Of a stretch of DNA of 64,000 nt, positions 10,315 through 21,453 are shown in pieces. The DNA lies in the NCBI RefSeq assembly GCF_003402475.1, contig NZ_BFAB01000002.1, positions 62,001 to 126,000 of the forward strand, written 5' to 3'. This DNA is from Mycobacterium sp. MFM001 (lineage in GTDB: Bacteria; Actinomycetota; Actinomycetes; Mycobacteriales; Mycobacteriaceae). Within the stretch, counting starts at the first letter, position 1. Every line of letters starts with the position of its first letter. The position numbers were made by a program, and so were the translations under genes. The notes under the pieces are model-generated. The model made no database searches and was not told the DNA's origin. It saw only the letters and a list, made by a program, of their open reading frames with translations.

Positions 10315-10871
10315 GTCCTCACCTCGTCTCGGCTCCGCGTCCGCAGCGAGTCGGCAAATCCGCGCAGCCACGAGAGCTCGGCCCGTATCGCCGCCAGCAC
10401 ATAGTCGAAGGCCACCCGATAGCCGGTAGCGGGCGTGACACCCGCGTCCCGAAGAGCCATGACCTCCGCGGCGCGAGCCTCCAATGCCCCGATCCGGTCG
10501 CCGACCGCGCTCGCCGCGGCATCCTGATCGAGGGTATCGATCGCGGCAAGCGCAGCGACGAACTGCGGGTACTCGTCGCCCGGCGTCGCCACCAGTTCGC
10601 GCACCCGCTCGCCGAGCGCCTCGGCACCGGCGTCGGTGATCTCGTAGACGGCGCGCTCGGGTCGGTTACCGGCCCGGGTGGTTGCTGTGCGCCGTATCAA
10701 TTTCTCCTCGGTCAACCGGTCCACCACGTGATACAGCGAACCCGGTCGAAGTTTCACGATGCGGTTCGCTTGCCGTCGCACCAATGTCTGGAACATCTCG
10801 TAGCCGTGCATCGGGCGCTGCCGCAGCAGCGCCAACACCGAGATACCCAATGCCGTCAATTGGTAGGCCAT
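10311..10871 (-). CDS. PadR-family transcriptional regulator
   Basis: A 186-residue protein with the PadR winged helix at the N-terminus: [21 protein letters not shown], then [20 protein letters not shown] and [15 protein letters not shown]. The C-terminal half is helical (dimerisation). The stop codon overlaps the start of the MFS exporter (TCAT on the + strand), giving a two-gene operon. PadR repressors commonly control an adjacent efflux pump and respond to the pump's substrate. The start at 10871 (MAYQLTALG) matches typical PadR N-termini; the longer reading frame upstream lacks family similarity. Confidence 0.92.
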   Translation of the reverse strand: MAYQLTALGISVLALLRQRPMHGYEMFQTLVRRQANRIVKLRPGSLYHVVDRLTEEKLIRRTATTRAGNRPERAVYEITDAGAEALGERVRELVATPGDEYPQFVAALAAIDTLDQDAAASAVGDRIGALEARAAEVMALRDAGVTPATGYRVAFDYVLAAIRAELSWLRGFADSLRTRSRDEVRT

Positions 10872-10906
10872 CAACCATCCGTCCTGTCCGGCTCGGCTTG
10901 CCCGGA

Positions 10907-10931
10907 GCGGATTATTCCCGGCGGAGTATTC
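10907..10931. promoter_or_regulatory. Direct repeat upstream of the PadR gene
   Basis: GCGGATTATTC (10907-10917) and GCGGAGTATTC (10921-10931) are 11-bp direct repeats with one mismatch and a 14-bp period. They lie in the intergenic region between the divergent PadR and EcsC-like genes. They are the most AT-containing part of this stretch. They could be a promoter or regulator site; no PadR ATGT-N8-ACAT box is visible. Confidence 0.3.
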
Positions 10932-11006
10932 GGTGGCGACGCCTCCCCCGCCTTTGGTTGCACCGGCGCTAGCCTGAAGTGACGCCATCCAGCTAACGGA
11001 GGGACT

Positions 11007-11759
11007 ATGAGCGCCCGATGGAGCGGGTCGAAGGCGGACCCGCAGACAGCCGGCAACGGCAAGCCCAAAGCATCCGCGCGCGCGTTGGCGCACGTCATCG
11101 AGCGTGCGTCGCGGTCGCAGGGGCCGACTGCCCAGGCCTACGTGGAACGGCTGCGGCGCGCCAACGCGGGCGCGGGACCGGCCACCATCGTCGCGAAGCT
11201 GGAGAAGCGCTACCTGGCAGCGGTGACGGCCAGTGGCGCGGCGGTGGGCTCGGCGGCGGCGCTGCCGGGGGTCGGCACCTTATCCGCGCTCTCGGCGGCC
11301 GCCGGGGAGACCGCCGTGTTCCTCGAAGCCACCGCGTTCTTCGCGTTGGCCGTCGCCGCGGTGCATGGTGTCCCCCTCGAAGACCGGGAACGCCGTCGGG
11401 CATTGGTGCTGGCCGTGCTGGTCGGCGACGACAGCAAGCACGTCCTCGGCGAATTGATCGGGCCGGGCCGCACCAGCGGAGCGTGGCTGTCCGACGGCGT
11501 GGCGTCGCTACCCATGCCCGCGGTGTCGCAGCTCAACTCGCGGTTGCTCAAATACGCGGTCAAGCGCTACACGCTGCGGCGCGGGGCGCTGCTGTTCGGC
11601 AAGCTGCTGCCGGTCGGTATCGGCGCGCTGGTTGGCGCGGTCGGCAACCGGATGGTCGGCAAGAAGATCGTCCGCAACGCCCGCAAGGCATTCGGCGAGC
11701 CGCCCGCACGCTGGCCGGTGACGCTGCACCTGCTGCCGACGGTTCGCGACGCCGGTTAG
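11007..11759 (+). CDS. EcsC-like membrane-associated protein (Rv1249c-like)
   Basis: A 250-residue protein of unknown function. The N-terminus is basic and polar. A Gly/Ala-rich hydrophobic stretch (ASGAAVGSAAALPGVGTLSALSAAAGETAVFLEATAFFALAVAAVHG) resembles the EcsC family. A second hydrophobic segment (LLFGKLLPVGIGALVGAVGNRMVGKKIVRNARKAFG) follows. The ATG is preceded by GGAGGGA. It lies upstream of kgd in the same orientation, as Rv1249c does relative to kgd in M. tuberculosis. The molecular role is not evident. Confidence 0.8.
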   Translation: MSARWSGSKADPQTAGNGKPKASARALAHVIERASRSQGPTAQAYVERLRRANAGAGPATIVAKLEKRYLAAVTASGAAVGSAAALPGVGTLSALSAAAGETAVFLEATAFFALAVAAVHGVPLEDRERRRALVLAVLVGDDSKHVLGELIGPGRTSGAWLSDGVASLPMPAVSQLNSRLLKYAVKRYTLRRGALLFGKLLPVGIGALVGAVGNRMVGKKIVRNARKAFGEPPARWPVTLHLLPTVRDAG

Positions 11760-11902
11760 CTCCAAAGAGCTAGCCTTTATGGGGCGGCCATCGTCAAGTC
11801 CGCCGCAGGTGGGAGTTTGCGCCGGCACGTCAGGCGCAGTTGAGGGGCAAGTGTCGTGAGTAGCGCGCTTGCCGGACAGAGGAATCGAGGCGAGCAGCTG
11901 CC

Positions 11903-15580
<3,678 letters not shown>

Positions 15581-15595
15581 GCGCGTCTACGTGCC

Positions 15596-15655
15596 GCGAG
15601 CGTGCGTGTCCCCGGTCGACACGCCGGTTGCCCTCGGCATTCTGCGCACGCTCGC
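15596..15655. terminator. Nested palindrome between kgd and the MOSC gene
   Basis: Perfect 11-bp arms GCGAGCGTGCG (15596-15606) and CGCACGCTCGC (15645-15655) enclose an inner GTGTC/GACAC stem (15606-15622). The 60-bp element lies between the convergent stops at 15580 and 15664. There is no U-tract, as is usual for mycobacterial terminators. A bidirectional terminator is inferred. Confidence 0.6.
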
Positions 15656-15663
15656 AGGGCTGG

Positions 15664-17463
15664 TCACAGATCCAGGACCAGGTCATCGTCCGACGCAGCC
15701 GCGCAGCAGATCAGCACCGTTCCCGGGGGCGGTTCTTCCAGCGGCGGCTGCACGTATGTCGGTGTGCCCGCGACGACGCCAGTGACGCACGTGTGACAGA
15801 CACCGCTTCGACAGGAGAATCGGGTTGGTACATCACAGGTTTCAGCCAGCTCGAGAAGGCTACGGTAGTCCGGTGACCAGTTCACTGTGAGTCCGCTGCG
15901 CGAGAAAGTGATCGCCGGCCCGGTCCCGCGTCTGCCGGTGGGCGGATGCGGACGCGCGGCTTTCCGCACGGCGACGACGCCGGGATTGATCGGAGTCAAT
16001 GCACCGAACAGTTCGGTGTGGATCTGGTCGGCGCCGAACCCGGCGGCGGATAAGGCATCGCGCATGGCGTCCATGAATGGGACCGGACCGCACAGGTAGA
16101 CAGCGGCGCCGGCCGGTAGGCCAAGCGCAGCTATTGAGCGCCGGTCGAGATGCCCGAGGGTGACGACGCCGCCCGCCTCCTCACTGGCTGTGTAGAAGAT
16201 GTGTTGTCGCGCATTGGGTAACGAGTCGATCAGGCTTGTCACCTCGGCGGCGAACGCATGCGTGCGACCGTTTCGCGTCGTGTGCAGCCACCAAATTTGG
16301 CGACAGCTTCTGGCAGCAGCCAGAGCGTGCAGCATTGCCAGTACCGGAGTAGCACCGATGCCGGCAGAGATGAGAACTACCGGAGTGCTTTCGTCGGTGA
16401 GGCAGAACTCACCGCGAGGTGCGGCCGCCTCGACGACCGACCCGGCTCTGACATGGTCGTGCAGCCAGCGGCTTACCTGACCGTGGTCTTCACGTTTGAC
16501 GCTGATGCGGTAGACCCCGGCGGCAGGGGCGCCGGACAGCGAGTAGCTGCGCATCGGCGGCGGGTGGCCCGCATCGGGGATCCTCACCGTGAGGTACTGC
16601 CCGGGAAGCGGTGTGGGCAGTGCGGTGTGATCGTCGGACTCGAGTCGAATCGACAAGACGGACGGGGTTTCGTGCTGGGTGGCGGTGACGCGCAGCGGCC
16701 GGAAGCCGGTCCATCCCGACTGCAATCCACTCGCAGGAGCCGTTGACGCACTGGAGCTTTCGCGCGCGGTGAGCCTATCGCGGAAAGACTGCTGCCAGCC
16801 GGGACTCAGTGCCGGCACATCGACGGCCTTGCGGAGCTTATCCATGTCACGATCGGGCAAGTACAGCAGCGCGTCGACGTCGGCGACACTGAGTTCGTGG
16901 CGGCCGTGTCGGATCCGCACGATCGCGTCACCGGCCTGCACACGCCCTTCGGTGATCACCCGGAAATAGAATCCCGGGCGATGATGTGAGACAAGCAGAT
17001 TGGGCATGTCGGGTTCGCCGAGGCGCATGCCGACTCGGAAGCAGGTGACGCGCGGTTGAGTGACCTCGAACTCGGCGTCCCCGATGCGGTATCGGTCGCC
17101 GATGCAGACCTCGCGATCGCTGAGCCCGCTAACGGTGAAGTTTTCCCCGAAGTGAGCCGGTCGAAGGTCGTCGCGGCCCAGTTGGGTCCTCCAGTAGTCG
17201 TACGACTCGGTCTGGTAAACCAGGACGGCACGTTGTTCGCCGCCATGGCCGGCCAAGTCGCCCTGGCCGTCACCGTCGATGTTGAGTCGGCGCACCCTCA
17301 CTGGCCCGTCGACAGGTGTCTTCCAAATCCCGGTATGGACGGTCTTACCGCGCCATGGCACGTCTTTGGGTAGCCCGACATTGACTGAAACAAGCCGGCC
17401 CACCGGTGACTCCGTGCGGTCTGGAGTGGCCGAAGGCGCGTCGCCGGTCTGGAAAGTCGTCAA
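15664..17463 (-). CDS. MOSC / ferredoxin reductase / 2Fe-2S ferredoxin fusion
   Basis: A 599-residue three-part protein. Residues about 20-200 are a MOSC domain (NIDGDGQGDLAGHGGEQRAVLVYQ; GENFTVSGL; putative Mo-ligating Cys141 in QPRVTCFRVGMRLG). Residues about 250-480 are an FAD/NAD ferredoxin-reductase module (RSYSLSGAP for FAD, LISAGIGATPVLAML for the nucleotide). Residues about 510-599 are a plant-type ferredoxin with Cys551-x4-Cys556-x2-Cys559 and a final Cys pair at 586/587. The layout implies electron flow from NAD(P)H through FAD and Fe-S to a molybdenum centre, as in mARC/YcbX reduction of N-hydroxylated compounds; the substrate is unknown. TTG start with a GGGAGG site 7 bases upstream. 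Divergent from the hydrolase and sharing its TGGG-N8-CCCA operators. Confidence 0.9.
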   Translation of the reverse strand: MTTFQTGDAPSATPDRTESPVGRLVSVNVGLPKDVPWRGKTVHTGIWKTPVDGPVRVRRLNIDGDGQGDLAGHGGEQRAVLVYQTESYDYWRTQLGRDDLRPAHFGENFTVSGLSDREVCIGDRYRIGDAEFEVTQPRVTCFRVGMRLGEPDMPNLLVSHHRPGFYFRVITEGRVQAGDAIVRIRHGRHELSVADVDALLYLPDRDMDKLRKAVDVPALSPGWQQSFRDRLTARESSSASTAPASGLQSGWTGFRPLRVTATQHETPSVLSIRLESDDHTALPTPLPGQYLTVRIPDAGHPPPMRSYSLSGAPAAGVYRISVKREDHGQVSRWLHDHVRAGSVVEAAAPRGEFCLTDESTPVVLISAGIGATPVLAMLHALAAARSCRQIWWLHTTRNGRTHAFAAEVTSLIDSLPNARQHIFYTASEEAGGVVTLGHLDRRSIAALGLPAGAAVYLCGPVPFMDAMRDALSAAGFGADQIHTELFGALTPINPGVVAVRKAARPHPPTGRRGTGPAITFSRSGLTVNWSPDYRSLLELAETCDVPTRFSCRSGVCHTCVTGVVAGTPTYVQPPLEEPPPGTVLICCAAASDDDLVLDL

Positions 17464-17492
17464 CGGGTGGCCTCCCAGCCTCGCCCGATAAT

Positions 17493-17508
17493 TGGGTTGG
17501 CCCGCCCA
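17493..17508. promoter_or_regulatory. Cluster operator A (TGGG-N8-CCCA)
   Basis: TGGGTTGGCCCGCCCA, 30 bases upstream of the MOSC fusion start in the divergent MOSC/hydrolase intergenic region. It shares the outer TGGG/CCCA arms and 16-bp length with four other sites in this block. Its inner half-site is the most degenerate of the five. Confidence 0.55.
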
Positions 17509-17566
17509 GAATATGCGGACCTCTGTTTGCAGTCAACACTTGTGGATCACTCCATATCGTGCATAC

Positions 17567-17582
17567 TGGGATGCACAACCCA
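17567..17582. promoter_or_regulatory. Cluster operator B (TGGG-N8-CCCA)
   Basis: TGGGATGCACAACCCA, 51 bases upstream of the hydrolase ATG. It differs from operator D by one base. It abuts a plausible -10 element CATACT (17562-17567) with a weak -35 TTGTGG (17540-17545), so binding would block that promoter. Promoter placement is inference. Confidence 0.65.
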
Positions 17583-17633
17583 GAACGGTGCACGCGCGCT
17601 TGGTCGGCACGCACGGGGTCAGGAGGAATCGCC

Positions 17634-18506
17634 ATGACTGCTGTTCATCATCGCTACGCCACCGTCGACGGCCACCGGCTGTTCTTCCGTCAAGCCGGTC
17701 AGCGGGACGCCGCCACTTTGGTCCTGTTGCACGGGTTTCCGACCAGCTCGTATATGTTCCGGCACCTGATACCCGCGCTGGCGGACCGCTATCACGTCAT
17801 CGCGCCCGATCACCTCGGTTTCGGGTTGTCCGACGCCCCGGGCGTCGAGGAATTCGACTACACCTTCGACGCTCTCACCGAGTTGACTGCCGGCCTGCTG
17901 CGCACCCTGGGCGTCAATCGGTACGCGATGTACGTCCAGGACTACGGCGCCCCGATCGGGTGGCGGCTAGCGCTCAACGACCCGGCTGCGATCACGGCCA
18001 TCATCAGTCAAAACGGAAACGGGTACGACGCCGGCTTCGTCGACGGATTCTGGAAGACGGTGTGGGACTATCACACTGCGCAGACCCGCGAAACCGAAGC
18101 GGCGGTACGGCAGTTTCTCACCCTCGATGCCACCCGGTGGCAGTACGTCACCGGCGTACCCGACGAAACACTCGTCGACCCCGAATCCTGGCTGCACGAC
18201 TACGCGCTGATATCGCGTCCCGGCAACGACAAAGTCCAACTCAAACTGCTGCTCGACTACGCCACGAATGCACCGCTGTACCCACGTCTGCACGAGTACT
18301 TCCGCAACAGCAAGGTGCCGCTTCTCGCGGTCTGGGGTCGCGGCGACGAGATATTCGGTCCGGCAGGCGCAGAAGCCTTCGCCGAAGACCTGCCCGACGC
18401 CGAGATCCACCTTCTCGACGGCGGCCATTTCCTGCTCGAGTCCGCGCTGGAAGAGGTCACCGGACTGATCCGCCCTTTCCTCGCCGAGCAACTGGGCGCG
18501 GCCTGA
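17634..18506 (+). CDS. Alpha/beta hydrolase with Asp nucleophile (dehalogenase/epoxide hydrolase-like)
   Basis: A 290-residue alpha/beta hydrolase. The oxyanion loop is HGFPTSS (33-39). The nucleophile elbow VQDYGAP places Asp103 as nucleophile, the acid is probably Asp238 (GRGDEIF) and the base is His265 (GGHFLLE). An Asp nucleophile indicates haloalkane dehalogenases and epoxide hydrolases rather than esterases. The residue after Asp103 is Tyr, not the halide-binding Trp of classical haloalkane dehalogenases, so the reaction is open. A cap domain lies between about 130 and 215. AGGAGG at 17621 fixes the start. It is divergent from the MOSC fusion and followed by a TetR gene. Confidence 0.9.
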   Translation: MTAVHHRYATVDGHRLFFRQAGQRDAATLVLLHGFPTSSYMFRHLIPALADRYHVIAPDHLGFGLSDAPGVEEFDYTFDALTELTAGLLRTLGVNRYAMYVQDYGAPIGWRLALNDPAAITAIISQNGNGYDAGFVDGFWKTVWDYHTAQTRETEAAVRQFLTLDATRWQYVTGVPDETLVDPESWLHDYALISRPGNDKVQLKLLLDYATNAPLYPRLHEYFRNSKVPLLAVWGRGDEIFGPAGAEAFAEDLPDAEIHLLDGGHFLLESALEEVTGLIRPFLAEQLGAA

Positions 18507-18522
18507 GGTCGGCGAACACGAC

Positions 18523-18538
18523 TGGGTTGGCTATCCCA
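18523..18538. promoter_or_regulatory. Cluster operator C (TGGG-N8-CCCA)
   Basis: TGGGTTGGCTATCCCA, in the 63-bp gap between the hydrolase and the first TetR gene, 31 bases before its ATG. This position suits autoregulation of the TetR gene. Confidence 0.6.
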
Positions 18539-18569
18539 TAGTCGCGGCAGAGACGGTTAGCCTGAGCAC

Positions 18570-19256
18570 ATGGGTAGTGTCGACCTGCACGATACCGACC
18601 GGTTGACGACCAAGGGTCGGGCCACCCGCGATCGAATCTTGAAGGCGGCTGCGGAGCTGATTGTCGACGACGGGCTCTCCGCGCTGACGATGGAGAACGT
18701 GCGCAAGGCCGCCTCGGTAAGTGGCTCGCAGCTTGCCCACTATTTCGTCGACAAGCAGGCGCTAATCCGTGCGGTCATCGCACGGCAAATCGACGTGGTG
18801 CTCGGCTTTCACCGTCAACCAAGCCTTCGAGGGCTGCAATCGTTTGCGGACTTCGAGCGCTGGATCGACCTGAACATGCGCTACCTGCGGCGCATCGGCT
18901 ATTCCGGAACACCGACCTACCATGCGCTCGCGGGGCAGTTGGTGAAGTCCGACAACGCCATTCGGGAGGCGCTGGCGATCGGCTACTGGCAATGGGTCGA
19001 GCTGCTCGAGCAGGCAATCCAGCGGATGAAAGATCACGGTGTTCTTGTTGCAGAGGCCGACCCGTGGCAGCTGGCGCTGGTGATCGTCAGCGCCCACCAG
19101 GGCGGGGGAACGTTGACCTTCACCTATAGCGAGGATTGGCCACATGCCGACGCCGTGCGATTCGCGGTGAACTACCTGCGGTTGTTCGCCGCCGACCCCG
19201 CGGAGCGAGTTCCCCGCCCACCCCGGCGGCCGCGGAACCGACGCGAAACCCACTGA
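18570..19256 (+). CDS. TetR-family regulator 1 of the accessory cluster
   Basis: A 228-residue TetR protein. The helix-turn-helix spans about residues 14-60 (KGRATRDRILKAAAELI, then TMENVRKAASVSGSQLAHYFVDKQALIRAV). The C-terminal domain (SAHQGGGTLTFTYSEDW near 175-190) closely parallels the next TetR gene, so the two are paralogues. The recognition helix SGSQLAHYF is almost the same as SGSQISHYF in the second copy, so both may bind the same TGGG-N8-CCCA sites; one such site precedes this gene. The likely role is a ligand-responsive repressor of the surrounding catabolic genes. Confidence 0.93.
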   Translation: MGSVDLHDTDRLTTKGRATRDRILKAAAELIVDDGLSALTMENVRKAASVSGSQLAHYFVDKQALIRAVIARQIDVVLGFHRQPSLRGLQSFADFERWIDLNMRYLRRIGYSGTPTYHALAGQLVKSDNAIREALAIGYWQWVELLEQAIQRMKDHGVLVAEADPWQLALVIVSAHQGGGTLTFTYSEDWPHADAVRFAVNYLRLFAADPAERVPRPPRRPRNRRETH

Positions 19257-19360
19257 GCCGTCGGGCGTCGCGATGCCGTATCCGCCTGGCCGACGGTACA
19301 GTCGAGATCTCGACGAACAGTGACATCCACTGATCGATGTGTGCCAAAGGTGGCGCTATC

Positions 19361-20023
19361 GTGACCGACGATGTGCGGTTGACCCGCAAGGGGCAGGCAA
19401 CCCGAGCTCGCATCGTCGACGTGGCCGCCGAGTTGATGTTCGAACATGGCGTCGCTGGCACCAGTATCGATCAGGTGCGCGGCGCCGCCGCGGTCAGTGG
19501 TTCGCAGATCTCGCACTATTTCAGCGACAAGCGCGAGTTGACTCGCCTGGTGATTGCCGCGCGCCGCAACGACGTCGTGGCCTTTCACACCGCACCGCAG
19601 TTGGCTCCCCTCGACAGCTTCGAGGCGCTGCAGGCCTGGGCCGACACCTGCGTGGCCGACGCAGACACCGTGTACCGCCGAGGCGGATGCGTTTACGGCT
19701 CGCTGGCCGGTGAGCTGATCGAAGCCGATGAGGATATCCACCACGATCTCGCTACCGGATACGAGCAATGGATTGCGTTGTTTCGCGCCGGCCTCACCGC
19801 GATGCGCCGCCGCGGCGAGCTGCGCTCCGACGCCGACCCCCGCCATCTCGCGGTCTCACTAGTGGCCGCGCACCAGGGCGGCGCGATGCTCACCTACGCC
19901 ACCCGCAGCGCAGAACCTCTGCGCGCAGCGGTCAATGCCGCCGTCGACTATGTGCGCTCGTTCGCGCCCGCGGCGAAGCCTCGCGGGTCGCGGACCAGGC
20001 GGCAGCGCAAGCCCCTACCCTGA
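19361..20023 (+). CDS. TetR-family regulator 2 of the accessory cluster
   Basis: A protein of about 220 residues paralogous to the preceding TetR. It shares LTxKGxATRxRI, VSGSQxxHYFxDKxxL, a Y/G-containing effector helix and SAHQGG/AAHQGGAML in the C-terminal domain. GTG 19361 after AAAGGTGG was chosen because the resulting N-terminus aligns with the paralogue; an ATG eight codons upstream (19337) is possible. Two operator-like palindromes lie directly downstream, before the DUF427 gene. Whether the two TetRs act as homodimers or a heteromer cannot be told from sequence. Confidence 0.9.
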   Translation: MTDDVRLTRKGQATRARIVDVAAELMFEHGVAGTSIDQVRGAAAVSGSQISHYFSDKRELTRLVIAARRNDVVAFHTAPQLAPLDSFEALQAWADTCVADADTVYRRGGCVYGSLAGELIEADEDIHHDLATGYEQWIALFRAGLTAMRRRGELRSDADPRHLAVSLVAAHQGGAMLTYATRSAEPLRAAVNAAVDYVRSFAPAAKPRGSRTRRQRKPLP

Positions 20024-20034
20024 CCGTCAGAGTT

Positions 20035-20050
20035 TGGGTTGCACAACCCA
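20035..20050. promoter_or_regulatory. Cluster operator D (TGGG-N8-CCCA)
   Basis: TGGGTTGCACAACCCA is the most symmetrical copy: 7-bp arms TGGGTTG/CAACCCA around CA. It lies between TetR 2 and the DUF427 gene. A possible -35 TTGCAC (20040-20045) inside it pairs with CATACT (20062-20067) at 16-bp spacing. Confidence 0.7.
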
Positions 20051-20069
20051 GTCGATAGGGCCATACTTC

Positions 20070-20095
20070 TGGGTTAGATATCCCAATCTATTGGG
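20070..20095. promoter_or_regulatory. Cluster operator E plus overlapping CCCAAT/ATTGGG palindrome
   Basis: TGGGTTAGATATCCCA (20070-20085) starts 35 bases after operator D. CCCAATCTATTGGG (20082-20095) overlaps its right half, forming a compact operator array about 55 bases before the DUF427 ATG. The paired sites suggest cooperative repression. Confidence 0.6.
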
Positions 20096-20149
20096 CAGGC
20101 CGTGTCGATCTATGGCTTGGCGATAGCTTTCGCGCAGGAAGGAAAACCG

Positions 20150-21019
20150 ATGGGTTTGGCATGGCAACAGGGGCCGCTGGCCACCGGGTCGGTTGGGCAC
20201 TTCCTGACACCGCAGCCGCTGCCGGAACGACTGCTCTTCGCTGAGCCGCTGCGTCGCCGGATGCGCGTACGGTTTGCGGACGAATGGATCGCCGACAGCG
20301 AGGATGTGGTGCTGCTGCACGAGCCTGGCCGTTACCCGGTGGCTTACTTTCCACGCCGCGACATCCGCTCCGAAACCTTAGTCACCGAGGATCGGACCAC
20401 CCAGCACCGCGATCTGGGCGAGGTGCACTGGTTCTCGGTACGAATCGGAGAGCGGGAAACCAACCACGCAGCCTGGCACTACCCGGGGTTGCCAGCGTAT
20501 GCCAATGTGCTCGAAGAGCGAGTGGCCTTTGCCTGGCGCGCAATGGACGCCTTCTACGAAGAAGACGACCGCATTGTCGGGCACGCGTCGGACTTCTATC
20601 ATCGCATCGACATCCGGACCACCTCACGCCATCTGGTCGTCCGCGACGGCGAGCGGATCATCGCCGACACCCGAGCGCCGCTGGCCCTCTACGAGTCCGG
20701 CTTTGCACCCCGCTGGTATGTCCCCCGCGGCGACGTCGACGGATCGGCGTTGGAAGCCGTTGAGGGACAGACGTTTTGCCCCTACAAGGGCCTGGCGAGC
20801 TACTACAACATCGGTGACCACAAACGCGCCGCATGGTCCTACGTCAACGCCTGGCCGGAAGTTGCGCCGGTGCGCAACCTGGTGTCCTTCGAGCCCGACA
20901 AGGTCGACGTCTATCTCGACGGCAAACAGCTACACCTCGAGCCCGGGCAGACCGTCGTCTCCCACGGCATCGACCGGGGTCTCGACCCCGATGAAATCCT
21001 GCAGAAGAGTGCTGTCTAG
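20150..21019 (+). CDS. Tandem DUF427 domain protein
   Basis: A 289-residue cytoplasmic protein made of two DUF427 domains. The first is about residues 35-130 (RVRFADEWIADSEDVVLLHEPGRYPVAYFPRRDI, ending near EVHWFSVRIGERETNHAAWHYP). The second is about 150-255 (RHLVVRDGERIIADTRAPLALYESGFAPRWYVPRGDV, FCPYKGLASYYNI, AAWSYVNAWPEV). DUF427 proteins are small beta-rich folds of unknown biochemical function, often encoded near redox or catabolic genes. ATG 20150 follows AGGAAGGA; an upstream GTG at 20102 would lie beside the operator array. It heads a run of same-strand genes extending to the RclC-like gene. Confidence 0.9.
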   Translation: MGLAWQQGPLATGSVGHFLTPQPLPERLLFAEPLRRRMRVRFADEWIADSEDVVLLHEPGRYPVAYFPRRDIRSETLVTEDRTTQHRDLGEVHWFSVRIGERETNHAAWHYPGLPAYANVLEERVAFAWRAMDAFYEEDDRIVGHASDFYHRIDIRTTSRHLVVRDGERIIADTRAPLALYESGFAPRWYVPRGDVDGSALEAVEGQTFCPYKGLASYYNIGDHKRAAWSYVNAWPEVAPVRNLVSFEPDKVDVYLDGKQLHLEPGQTVVSHGIDRGLDPDEILQKSAV

Positions 21020-21021
21020 CG

Positions 21022-21453
21022 ATGAAGGCGCAATTCGAAGTCGTGATTCTGCCGGTCTCGGATCCGGATCGGTCGCTGCGGTTCTACCGCGATCAGGTCG
21101 GATTCGATCTTGACGTCGACTACGCCCCGTCGGCGGATTTCCGGGTTATCCAGCTAACGCCCCAGGGTTCGGCTACCTCGATTCAATTCGGCGTCGGCCT
21201 GACCGACGCGCCGGTGGGCTCCGTTGACGGCCTGTATCTGGTGGTCCCCGATATCGAGGCATCGCGACACGAACTGGAAGATCGCGGCGTCACAGTCAGC
21301 GAGGTCCGGCACAAGGACACGGAGGGCGGTTGGCGCGGCGGCTTTCGCCCGGGCATCGATCCAAGTCGCACTGACTATGCCAGTTTCGCGGATTTCCGTG
21401 ATCCCGACGGCAACGCCTGGGTCCTGCAAGAACGTGGCCACCTGCAGGCGTGA
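21022..21453 (+). CDS. VOC/glyoxalase superfamily protein
   Basis: A 143-residue protein with the vicinal-oxygen-chelate fold: FEVVILPVSDPDRSLRFYRDQVGF at the start, DGLYLVVPDIEASRHELEDRGV in the middle and FRDPDGNAWVLQERG at the end. VOC members include glyoxalase I, ring-cleavage dioxygenases and thiol-transfer resistance proteins. Metal ligands are not obvious (VILPV where glyoxalases have His), so the reaction is unresolved. It starts 2 bases after the DUF427 stop and its stop overlaps the HAD gene, so cotranscription is near certain. Confidence 0.88.
   Translation: MKAQFEVVILPVSDPDRSLRFYRDQVGFDLDVDYAPSADFRVIQLTPQGSATSIQFGVGLTDAPVGSVDGLYLVVPDIEASRHELEDRGVTVSEVRHKDTEGGWRGGFRPGIDPSRTDYASFADFRDPDGNAWVLQERGHLQA

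Noticed and set aside
15581..15663. Attachment site for an integrated element at the accessory block edge
   Set aside because: No integrase, no tRNA and no matching direct repeat at the other edge (near 23817-23847) was seen; the palindrome fits a terminator better.
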